Assembly (NCBI GenBank): GCA_051453625.1
Contig: JBOZIK010000001.1
Location: 99,822,301-99,857,376, forward strand
Source of the DNA: Welwitschia mirabilis
Lineage: Eukaryota > Gnetophyta > Gnetopsida > Welwitschiales
Reading direction: 5' to 3'
DNA length: 35,076 nucleotides
How positions within the stretch are numbered: the first letter of the stretch is position 1; the number at the start of each line of letters is the position of its first letter. The notes under the pieces are model-generated. The model did no database searches. It saw only the letters and a program-made list of their open reading frames with translations, and had not been told where the DNA came from. The translations under genes and the position numbers were made by a program. Below are positions 20,891-29,960 of the stretch, in pieces.

Positions 20891-21176
20891 TAAAGGTAGG
20901 ATCTTAATATGAATTTTTGTCCTTGTACCATATAGGTCATTAGAACATTGTAATTTATCAATCGTTAGCTATCATCAAGGTTTNNNNNNNNNNNNNNNNN
21001 NNNNNNNNNNNNNNNNNNNNNNNNNNNNNNNNNNNNNNNNNNNNNNNNNNNNNNNNNNNNNNNNNNNNNNNNNNNNNNNNNNNTAAAGGTAGGACCTTAA
21101 TATGAATATTTGTCCTTGTACCATATAGGTCATTAGAATATTGTAATTTATCAATCATTAGTTATCATCAAGGTTT
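20891..21176 (+). repeat. Gap 20984-21083 with duplicated flanks
   Basis: The 93 bases 20891-20983 (taaaggtagg ... caaggttt) recur as 21084-21176, with junctions at the gap edges. Confidence 0.9.
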
Positions 21177-21659
21177 TGTATAATTTATATTCATACTTGA
21201 TTTCCCATTTAATATGGTTCTAAAGAAAGGCTAATTTGGTAATTTTAAACATTATTACTATTTAATTTATCATGTCATATATGTTTTTATCATAATTATG
21301 CTTCTAGATTATACTTCAAATTCAGTACCACTTAAGAATCATGTCGTTATAATACTATTAATANNNNNNNNNNNNNNNNNNNNNNNNNNNNNNNNNNNNN
21401 NNNNNNNNNNNNNNNNNNNNNNNNNNNNNNNNNNNNNNNNNNNNNNNNNNNNNNNNNNNNNNNTCAAGGTTTTGTATAATTTATGTTCATACTTGATTTT
21501 CCATTTAATACGGTTTTAAAGAAAGGCTAATTTAGTAATTTTAAAGATTATTACTATTTAATTTACCATGTCATATATGTTTTTATCATAATTATGCTTC
21601 TAGATTATACTTCAATTTCAGTACCACTTAAGAATCATGTCGTTATAATACTATTAATA
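21168..21659 (+). repeat. Gap 21364-21463 with duplicated flanks
   Basis: The 196 bases 21168-21363 recur as 21464-21659. By eye I count 8 differences, 6 of them transitions, about 4 percent. That is too many for sequencing error in a polished assembly and suggests two alleles or two repeat copies. Confidence 0.9.
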
Positions 21660-23056
21660 CTTGTCAAAGGATACTAATGTATTATCACTAATTTAAAGCA
21701 TTATTTGTCATGGTTATTTAAACAAAGGTTTGTTTTTAAGAAATTAAATATGTAGTGATGCTAACTGGGCTATAGCTAAGCTTAGTAAAACAACACTGTC
21801 AAGTGGTACAATAGATAGTGCATTATGACATGGTCTCATCATGATTCGTGATACATGGGATAATCCCTTATATGTACTATCTTTGATACAAAACTTAATA
21901 ACTGTGATGCTTGATTTATGCATAAACAATTTGAATAAGAACTAAGGTACTAATAGCTTTCTATTACATGCCATACATTTCTATTATAACTACACAATAT
22001 CCATAACGTCTACATTACCTATATACATATTTCTACTTATCTTTCACTATCATACTATATGCAATAATGCTAATACAAACTATGATGTATAAATTAATGG
22101 TTAGTATTACAACTTAAGAAACATATACTAATTAAGTATGGTATAGAGTCCAAAACAAACTCATCATAGATAAAGTTTAAACCATAATAAGGTTGGATTA
22201 TTAAGATTAAAATCCCTATTAATCTTTTCAATATAATCCCCATTATATTTACTTTTATTATTCCCCTTTATTACTTATATTTTACCATTTATATTTTATA
22301 TTTTCTAATTTATATCTATATCACCTTTATGATTTATCTTTACTTCATTTCCTTGAATCCTTTGTTAATATTTATTTATTTTTCTCTCTAAATATATTAT
22401 TTATTCTACCTTCTTAATTAAATGATACATGATCATCAATACTATATTTAGTTTTCTAAGGTGTACTTTTTTCTTGATTTAATTTGCATAATAAAATATT
22501 ATTTTTTCTTTACAAATATAATGTGCTATATAATTTTTACTATCCTATTTATTTTTATTAAATTTAATTTATCATATAATTTTTACTATGTTATTTTCTC
22601 TTTCGAAAATATAGTTCACCATACCCTATAATCTTTTTAATCCTTTTCATTTCATGCTAACTCATTAAATTTTCTATATAATACTACTATGCCTACACTC
22701 ATTAATACATGTACATTACATGTTATATCTTATTTTATTTTTATTTTATGAGTTTTGTATCTTTACCTCCCTTACCTATCATTATCTACCATAATATAAT
22801 CATACTATGTTTACTTTCTTACAATATGATATAATTACTATTCCATATTTAATTTTATAACTTATTCCCCTTTTTACTTATACCTCATTCATGTGGCCTC
22901 CTCTCTACTTCTTAGTATTTTATCTTTTATTCATATGGCTTCTTTATTTTTTATTTTTTTTTTTTGGTTTTTATATTAATTTATGATCCCCTTTTGTTTT
23001 ATCATTTTTCATTAAGTTTCCTTTATACAACTCATTTTTCAAAGGTGTATTCCTTT
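21660..23056. other. AT-rich, pyrimidine-rich sequence, no gene recognised
   Basis: Strong T/C bias on the + strand from about 22200 on, with a poly-T tract near 22945-22965. Stops are dense and no RNA gene or repeat boundary is visible. Confidence 0.5.
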
Positions 23057-23247
23057 NNNNNNNNNNNNNNNNNNNNNNNNNNNNNNNNNNNNNNNNNNNN
23101 NNNNNNNNNNNNNNNNNNNNNNNNNNNNNNNNNNNNNNNNNNNNNNNNNNNNNNNNNNNNNNNNNNNNNNNNNNNNNNNNNNNNNNNNNNNNNNNNNNNN
23201 NNNNNNNNNNNNNNNNNNNNNNNNNNNNNNNNNNNNNNNNNNNNNNN
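23057..23247. other. Assembly gap (191 N)
   Basis: The only gap with a non-round size, so probably an estimated gap. No duplicated flank is visible, and sequence character changes across it, from pyrimidine-rich AT to the more complex sequence at 23248. Confidence 0.95.
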
Positions 23248-24400
23248 AAAACAATGTATCTTGTGAAAGTGCCTTTTTCAGTTATCAATGTCGGCCTTCA
23301 AGAAATGGCCATTTGCAATTGCATGCATGTCAAGTGAAATTCCTAAGGAAGGAGGTTATAAAATCTTTAAGATTTTCTTGAATTAAAACAAAGAAAGAAT
23401 TAAAGTTAACACTAGGTCAGGGAGAAAAACAACAGAGGAGGAAAAATGAATGTTGTTTCTAAGCATGGTTCCTTAGCTCATGGTGTCCTTCATTAGTGTT
23501 TTGCCCTCTTCAACTCTCATAGCTAGTTTCATAGTCTCTATGAAAGCTCTCATAGTAGAATGGCATCCATCCTTACTGCTCATATCATCCCATTTTGTTT
23601 CATGTTTATTTTTTCTAGTTCTTTCTTTTTTTCATTGTTTAAATTTCATTTTTAAGTTTTTTCCCAAATAATTGTAAGTTTATTTCTAATATTAGAATTA
23701 TGGGATTTATGTTTAAAAGATATTTGTTTTTTGTATTTTGTAGACTGAATGTAGAAGAGCAGAGGGCAATGTCTACGTTTTCCTCTGACTCAGCCATTTT
23801 TTCACTGCATTTGAATTGGGTTATTCCCATTAATGGCACCCTCTATTATTTCTAAAACTATTCTCTTCTTTTAATAATGGCAGCCTTCCATAGTTTTAGA
23901 GGTTAGGATTTTTATTTTTATTCTTATCTTTTTATTTCTTTGTATGTTTTATCTGAATAAGAAATGGCCATAAGTTTCTTGTCCAGATTTTTAGCCATTA
24001 AAAATTCATTTCTAAATTCTTTCATAATGAAGAAAACATACAGTCATTGCTAGACTTCTTTTCCAATACAGATATAAAAATAGCCAATTTTTGGTCCATA
24101 TTTCAAGATTTATTACTTACTTTACAAATGCTTTGTTGTGTTTTCCTTTTTTAGGGAAAAGAGTAATGCTGTGCTAAAACATAATTTACATAGTTCTTAT
24201 TAAAACTTATAAATATTGGTATTGAAAGATAGGATACAAAGATTGGTAAAGCGATGCTCTACTCTAGTGAATGCAGAGGAACATCCTAATAAGCTTTCTA
24301 AAGGGGTCTGCTGTAAGAAGTTTTAAACACAAGTAAGATTGTAAATAATAATGGGCCCCTTTTTTTTTGAGAAACATATTATTCTTTTAAACACATTAGC
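23248..24400. other. Higher-complexity island, possible low-copy DNA
   Basis: This stretch is less AT-rich, keeps CpG-bearing and G-rich words (tcggcc, gggcccc, ctacgtttt), lacks the transition-decay look and is not duplicated. It has two intron-end-like sites followed by short open frames: ctttttcag at 23273-23281, then about 33 codons starting LSMSAFKKWPFAI; and a T-rich tract with tag at 23741-23743, then about 36 codons including MSTFSSDSAIF. A 63-codon hydrophobic frame lies at 23480-23671. None resembles a family I know, so coding is unproven. It could be intergenic or intronic host DNA. Confidence 0.3.
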
Positions 24401-26599
24401 ATACATATAGGAAAGAATTCCAAGACTATGAATAAATATTATACTTATTGTATTGGTAGAATTATAGGAAATGAGGCTAGAAAAGGGTAGCAGATAATGC
24501 AGAAAGATGCTAAATTCTTATTCATATGTTTATGAAGTTCCTTTAGGACTTGGTCTAGCAATGTTTCAGTTGTTATTAGTGAATAAATCAATTTTTCTTC
24601 CCTCATGTTATTCTCATCATAGTTTTATTTAGTATATTTATAAATCATTAAATCATAGTATGCACATCTATTATGTGCTTTATACTAAAACACAATGTAT
24701 TATTTTCATTTTATTTCATTTATTTAGTTTCTCCTTCTACAGACATAAGCAAAACATTCAGTTTCCTCCCTAATTATGCATAATTGTTAATCATAAATGA
24801 TGGTTTTCGGTCTCTCTTATAGCCTTTCCTCCAATCTATTTGTTTAATGATCTTTTAAATTCTTAACTTGAATAAACTTAACAAATTTATGGCCATCATA
24901 ATGATAATACAAGCCATAAATAAAATACAAGTCTTACATGAAGTAATTACAAAAGATTATTCTATTCACAATATGTATAATGCATCAATAGAGCTTATAC
25001 GTTATAGTACAATGTCTAAGATGTTCCATGTGTAAGATGTGACATAAAATTTCTTTTCCTCATATACTTTCTTTATTAAGATAATGTTCTAGACATTCCT
25101 AGTAAACTCTTATCTCCTAATAGGATGCAAGTAACTTAAAACACCAGACTAATATCTAACAAATTTAAAAGAATGTTATCCATAGAAAGCACTATAGATA
25201 AAAGTTTATATTAATAACACTGTGTAGAATCTACATGAATATAAAAATGTAGTAATCAAATAAAACAAGTCTAGAATGCACTTAATGATGTAAGAATTCT
25301 ATTATTGTTCATAACTTAACATTATAATAATTAATGAACCTTTTGGAAAGTAATTGTAAAATAGGTAATATATAAGAAAGAAAGAAAAATTCAAAAGAAC
25401 TCTTTAGAGAAAGAAAATAAGAAGCTAATCATAATTTTTACATTAATATCATACTCTTATTACATTATAAAAATGTTTTTTTCTTATTAGTTATTTAGTA
25501 TGAGATGAATAGTTAGCAACATTTGATTACTAACCTTATTAGGCTATCATGTAACTGGTTATACAAAGTTTTACTAGGTAATTAATATTTAATACTTAAT
25601 AAACCTTAATCAAGAAACTTCATAAAAATTAAAATTAACTATGTTCTTTCAAAGTATAAGCCAAAACTAAATTGTACCTCTTCCATATAGCTAATCAAAC
25701 TCAAAATGACAAATGCATCTTAATTCCTATCTATTTTCACCTTCTTTAACTATAGTAACTTTTTAACAAATCTATTAAAATTTAAGAAAGGATTTTAATA
25801 AATCTACAATGGTTTATAAACTTATCTCTTAAAATATAGGTTAATGAAGCTATCATCCTTCATTAATCCTTTCCTTCTCCTCTTCTTCCAAATTCTTTAT
25901 GTCCAAGCCGTCTTTAGTTCCCTCTCCACTAATGCATATCAAAAAGCCATTAATTTTTGTAAATTCAAAAAAATGTCTAAATCCCCTTTTAAGTGTAAAG
26001 GGTGGTTTTTAATTGTTAATCCAACTCACACATACTAGTTATTTATCTCTTTGCATAAGAGCAAAAAGCCACCTTTTTCTTCAAAATGCCACATCATTAT
26101 TCAAGATGTGAGTTTTATGATGTGCTACCACTTATTATTCAAAATGCCACATTAAGTAAGTATGCCTTTTAAAATTAACATTAATACTTGTCACATTTCT
26201 TATAGGCATGATGCCTCCTCATAATTAATTTAACACCAAATCAAACACATTCTTATATTCTAATGGCATCTTATCAAACACGTATTCCAATGTCACTTTA
26301 CTAATGTATTTCAATTAGTGCCTTAATATATCCATATATTTATGTCATGACATATTCTTAACTCTACTATTATTAATACAATAGTAATGATTTCAATAAT
26401 ATAATATTAACCATTTTAACACTTCATGCAAGCTAATTTTTTATTTTTAATTAATTATTATTAATTAATCATTGTTATGTATTTATAAATCATACTTGCC
26501 TTAACTTAATTTTTATTTTTTATTTATCATTAATGCATAATTAACATTAATGCATAATCCAATATGCCAAGTTTAATTATCAATATTAATATCATGTAT
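24401..26599. other. AT-rich sequence, no gene supported
   Basis: No domain or RNA gene recognised. Two near-identical words (ttcaaaatgccacat at about 26080 and 26138) form a short local repeat. One 64-codon open frame is listed separately. Confidence 0.4.
25844..26038 (+). CDS. 64-codon frame with signal-peptide-like start (doubtful)
   Basis: The frame starts MKLSSFINPFLLLFFQILY, with a Lys, a run of hydrophobic residues and a V-Q-A site that could be a signal-peptidase cleavage point near residue 22. The remaining 42 residues are basic with two Cys and no known peptide motif. In AT-rich, pyrimidine-rich sequence hydrophobic frames of this length arise easily by chance. There is no evident promoter, homologue or conserved copy in the window. 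Listed because it is the most protein-like short frame; most likely spurious. Confidence 0.12.
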   Translation: MKLSSFINPFLLLFFQILYVQAVFSSLSTNAYQKAINFCKFKKMSKSPFKCKGWFLIVNPTHTY

Positions 26600-26835
26600 A
26601 ACCAATTATTCTTAACACTTAATCACTTATATATTTATAAATTAAATAATATTAATAGAAATGTATTTAGTTAAAACACAATTCATTCCTAATGTATATC
26701 AATTCTGACATATTAATCCTCTTATAATTTTCTTAATTGTCTTATTAACTTATGAATTATAGCTAATCTCATTCCCAATCTAATACCACTAATCACACAT
26801 GTAACGAAGGGTGCAAGAAAAGTAGGGATATTACA
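26600..26835 (+). mobile_element. 3' end of an LTR, right border of the insertion
   Basis: The segment closes with cacatgtaacgaagggtgc, then tagggatattaca, the type of GGG-x-TTACA ending seen in plant Ty3/gypsy LTRs and very like the LTR end at 115-124. LINE endonuclease sequence starts at the next base, so this is taken as the right end of the element that split the LINE. The left start of this LTR is not identified. Confidence 0.5.
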
Positions 26836-27250
26836 AAAACAAATAAGATTATGGTATAGGCTATAGAAAAAAATCATTAGTAAAAAGTACATCATTATCA
26901 GGGACTTTAGTTAAACTCATTTTAAGTGGGAAAAATAAAGTGGAAAAAGTAAAAACTAGTAGAGGCTAATGAAATTTCTAACTTCAACTTCAATCTTAAT
27001 CTTGTCAATTTTACTATTCAAAAAACCTAGTTTACCTATTATAATAAAAGGAAAATAAATGGTAAAATATTTTTTATAATAGATAAATCTTTCATCTCTA
27101 ATAATTGGCTTTGTGAAACAAAATGGATGTTAGAAGGAGAAGGAAGATGGTGCTTTGATCACAGGCTTATCTTTTCATTTACTAATAATGATAAACCACA
27201 AAACTACTAGTTTGCATTTGAATAGGTCTACTTGAGGGGAAAAAAAGAAG
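26836..27250 (+). pseudogene. LINE ORF2 relic, C-terminal part of endonuclease
   Basis: One frame (codons from 26840) reads R-L-W-Y-R-L-stop-K-K-I and Y-I-I-I-R-D-F-S, the counterparts of the R-x-L-W helix and W-x-x-G-G-D-F-N; the Asp is kept and Asn has become Ser. Next come NLVNFTIQK and F-T-Y-Y-N-K-R (27031-27051), equal to D-x-x-I-x-G-x-x-F-T-W-x-N. The frame continues through S-F-I-S-N-N-W to C-F-D-H-R-L-I-F, where D-H (27157-27162) corresponds to the catalytic S-D-H pair. F-A-F-E near 27210-27225 corresponds to P-F-R-F-E. Together with 4949-5262 this makes a full-length domain. Confidence 0.85.
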
Positions 27251-27960
27251 TTTAATATTTTGTCAAAAATAATTTTCAAAACTACAAGAAACATCTAATT
27301 ATAGCTCTTTAAAGGAATCTTATTCACTTAAACATATAGCTTAAAAACTAGAGAAAATCCTAGAAGAAGAAACTAGTTAAAAAGAATGAGATAAAGTAAG
27401 AGATAAGAGATAATTATCTTAAGCAAGAAAAATTAAAATGTTTTTCTTCAAAAGAATGACAAAAATTTTGGAAGTTACATTTCGTTCATAAACAGAAGAA
27501 AATTCACAAGTGATAGAGAGTTTATATCAATTGGCTAAATAATGAAATTAAACATATCAAATATTTTTTTCAAAGTGGTTAATCAAATGAATAAATCCAA
27601 TAGAGTTTTGAAAATAAGAGTTGGTAAGAAGACCATTCAAGAAGACAAAATTCCAAGTGTTTTCATCAAAAACCTATAGCAATTACTAGGATAGCTAAAG
27701 AACGCATAGAAATTTCTTATAATTATAGAGAATTATGAAGAGATTATAGAGTTATCATACTACTTAGCAAGATATTTGAAATGTTCTAGCAATGCAGAAA
27801 TTACATAGGATTCTAGCTTCAAATGGATAAATAGTTAAAATTCTTAAAAGTATTAGCCCTCCCTAGGTATCTAAATTAAGAGATCTTTTACATAAATTTT
27901 AACTACATGTAGAATTTCACATAAATTTTAACTACATGTAGAATTTCACATAGTTGAATA
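27251..27960 (+). pseudogene. LINE ORF2 relic, linker before the polymerase
   Basis: The clearest landmark is RVYINWLNNEIKHIKYFF (27517-27570), matching the R-V-x-W-L-x-x-G-D-x-N-T-x-F-F-H box that precedes the polymerase in plant LINEs; G-D is now E-I and N-T is now H-I. Before it lie Lys/Glu-rich helical residues as expected. An exact 29-base tandem duplication (27891-27948) lies at the end of this section. Confidence 0.75.
27891..27948 (+). repeat. 29-base exact tandem duplication
   Basis: The unit starting cataaattttaactacatg occurs at 27891 and again at 27920 without a difference. Identity between units inside an otherwise old element marks a recent event. Confidence 0.9.
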
Positions 27961-28788
27961 ACGTTAATGTCATTATGATTCTAAAAAAAAAATAAAGGCA
28001 TCAGAGATTCAAGACTACAAGCTAATTGATGTATGCAATGTTATCTATAAGTTATTTTTCAAAAGTTAATATCTAAAGATTATTTTCTAAAGTCTAAGTT
28101 AAAAGGGCTAGATCATAACTTTCCTTAGTAGTAAAAGAGAACTAAGCTAGATTTTTAGAAGCTAAACGGATTTTCAACCAAGTCATAATTAACCATGAAA
28201 ATTTTCATTCCCTCACCAAGTGAAGAATCAAGGGCTACATCATCAAATTTAATATTAAGAAGGTGTATAGGAATATTTCCTAAAAGTTTGCTAAGCATGT
28301 TTTAGAAAAGAAACATTTTCAAGAAAAATTTCTTAATCTTATCTTTTATATGTGAAGTTTAGTAAAATTTATCCTTAAGATCAATCAACAGATTCATGGG
28401 TACTTCCTCATTGAAAAAGTCCTAAGATAAAGAGATCATTTGTCTTCCTATTTATTTATTATTATAATTATCTACTTACAAGACTACTTGAAATAGGAGT
28501 AAAGTACAAGCATAAATGTTTATAACATTAAATTTTTAAATAATCACTTTACTAATGACATAATAATCTTCTTAAAAGATAAAATTTGATAAATTAGAGC
28601 CATCAAAAAATGAATAGATAAGTTTGAGTAAGACTATAGTTTAGAAATTAACTGGTCCAAAAGTAGAGCTTATTATACTCAAACTTGAAGAAGTGCTCAA
28701 GAGCTGATTTGTAAGATACTAGAAATTTAAGCACATAAGGAAAAGAACACCTACCTAGGAATCCCTAAGTTTAATTAGAGGTATTTAG
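27961..28788 (+). pseudogene. LINE ORF2 relic, reverse transcriptase core
   Basis: The enzyme copies the LINE RNA at the nicked target. Blocks in order: A-S-E-I-Q-D-Y-K-L-I-D-V-C-N-V-I-Y-K at 27998-28051 (family: D-Y-R-P-I-S-L-x-N-x-x-Y-K); R-I-F-N-Q-V-I-I-N-H-E near 28170 (family: G-R-x-I-x-D-N-x-x-x-x-x-E); G-Y-I-I-K-F-N-I-K-K-V-Y at 28233-28268 (motif A, whose catalytic Asp is Asn); G-Y-F-L-I-E-K-V-L-R-stop-R-D-H-L-S-S-Y-L-F at 28398-28457 (family: L-R-Q-G-D-P-L-S-P); H-F-T-N-D-I-I-I-F at 28545-28571 (motif C, F-A-D-D with the first Asp now Asn); T-Y-L-G-I-P at 28749-28766. The catalytic changes are G to A. Confidence 0.9.
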
Positions 28789-28943
28789 NNNNNNNNNNNN
28801 NNNNNNNNNNNNNNNNNNNNNNNNNNNNNNNNNNNNNNNNNNNNNNNNNNNNNNNNNNNNNNNNNNNNNNNNNNNNNNNNNNNNNNNNGATAAGGAAAAG
28901 GCAACCTACCTAGGAATCCCCAAGATTAATTAGAGGTATTTAG
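28735..28943 (+). repeat. Gap 28789-28888 with duplicated flanks
   Basis: The 54 bases ending at the left edge (28735-28788) recur from 28890 to 28943. They encode the same T-Y-L-G-I-P block, so the LINE is shown twice at this point. Confidence 0.88.
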
Positions 28944-29420
28944 TAACTTGACAAGTTTTAATGTAAAATTTAAAGAGGATTTGTAATAATTGGATTTCTC
29001 TAGACCTGACAAGTGTTAATGTAAAATTTAAAGAGGATTTCTAATAATTGGATTTCTCTATTTCTTTCTAGTAAACTAAAACTCATTTTTACTAACACAG
29101 TTTTGACATCTATATCTAGGTATAACACCACTAAATGAGCATTAGTAGAGTAAATTAAGAACTCTCTTAATAGGTTTATTTGTAATTTCATTTACTAAGA
29201 TGAAAAAGAAGGTGATAGATGCCATGCAGTGGCTTATAAAGACATTATCAAGCTAGTAAAATCTATAGGTTAGGGGATTTAAGACACAAAGGATTGTACT
29301 TTTTCATCTTAAATGAAGATTATTAAAAAATAAAAGTATGAAAAAATTATTCTAGATGAATATTTTAATTCAAAAATACCTACACTAAGATTCAATAAGG
29401 GGATTTGCCTCTTCTAGATA
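28889..29420 (+). pseudogene. LINE ORF2 relic, region after the polymerase
   Basis: After the second T-Y-L-G-I-P (28904-28921) comes R-I-S-N-N-W-I-S, matching the W-K-x-x-x-L-S box, then a tandem duplicated 58-base unit, L-S-S-K-L-K-L-I-F-T-N-T-V-L-T-S-I (L-S-x-A-G-x-x-x-L-I-x-x-V-L-x-S-I in the family), and N-R-F-I-C-N-F-I-Y near 29169. H-A-V-A-Y-K-D-I-I-K at about 29221-29250 corresponds to the H-W-V-A-W-K-D-I-C-K box. These give a continuous match to the thumb and post-polymerase part of plant L1-type ORF2. Confidence 0.85.
28950..29065 (+). repeat. 58-base tandem duplication
   Basis: gacaagttttaatgtaaaat at 28950 and gacaagtgttaatgtaaaat at 29008 start two adjacent 58-base units that differ at only a few positions. 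The duplication interrupts the reading frame after the W-I-S block. Confidence 0.9.
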
Positions 29421-29960
29421 TTCATTTATGAAGGGAGGAAAAACCTAGAAACCTATATCATCTAAAAGTTATGTAAGGGGAATACTTTCTTGTGAAACAT
29501 AAAAATTTTAAATGGCCATGTCCCTAAGGACTTATAATAGCTTGGGCCAGCAAAAAAAAGTTGAAACAACATGTATGTACTTATGTAAAAAAATTACTAG
29601 AGTGGAGGGTTTCTTCCGAGAAGTAGAGACTAAGGAATTAATGAGGTCATCCTAGCTCTAGATGAACTAAGAATCAGATAGAACCTAGTAAGGGGACCTA
29701 CCTTAGAGTAAGAATTATTAATAAAGAATTATTCACTCCTAAGAATTATTAAGAAATAATTATTCACTCCTAAAAGATTTATGTTACTTAAGTATGGAAA
29801 GGACTCACTCTTATGTAGAGCTTAGAATAATCATCTAATGAGGAAATACAAAGAAATTAAGTGGCTCCTACTAAAATGTAAAACTTTAATGACTACTAAA
29901 CTAAGAAGAATAAGTCTTAAGGTTAAAAAGAAGTTTTGTTTTTGTGTGTAGAGTGAGATG
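29421..29960 (+). pseudogene. LINE ORF2 relic, probable C-terminal region
   Basis: Resemblance is weaker here. Y-G-K-D-S-L near 29795 followed by N-H-L-M-R-K-Y-K-E-I-K-W could match the D-G-x-F-S-V-x-S-A-Y box, and L-R-R-I-S-L-K-V-K-K-K-F-C-F (29903-29946) could match W-x-x-x-x-P-x-K-V-x-F-F-x-W. A 31-base tandem duplication (29710-29771) lies inside. The terminal CCHC-type zf-RVT cysteines cannot be found. Confidence 0.45.
29710..29771 (+). repeat. 31-base tandem duplication
   Basis: Two adjacent units start aagaattatta and end attcactcct (29710-29740 and 29741-29771), differing at a few positions. Confidence 0.85.

Larger units (their letters stand above)
26836..29960 (+). mobile_element. 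3' half of the degenerate LINE (ORF2)
   Basis: The segment contains, in order, the rest of the AP-like endonuclease, the linker, all core reverse transcriptase blocks and the region after the polymerase, on the + strand. It begins at the endonuclease position where the 5' half ends at 5262, with no recognisable overlap or loss, so both halves are read as one LINE copy split by a later insertion. Many stops, several frameshifts, three local tandem duplications and one 100-N gap show that it is long dead. Confidence 0.85.

Noticed and set aside
22964-23288. Frames of about 100 codons on both strands.
   Set aside because: Most residues are unknown because they span the 191-N gap; the flanks show no protein resemblance.
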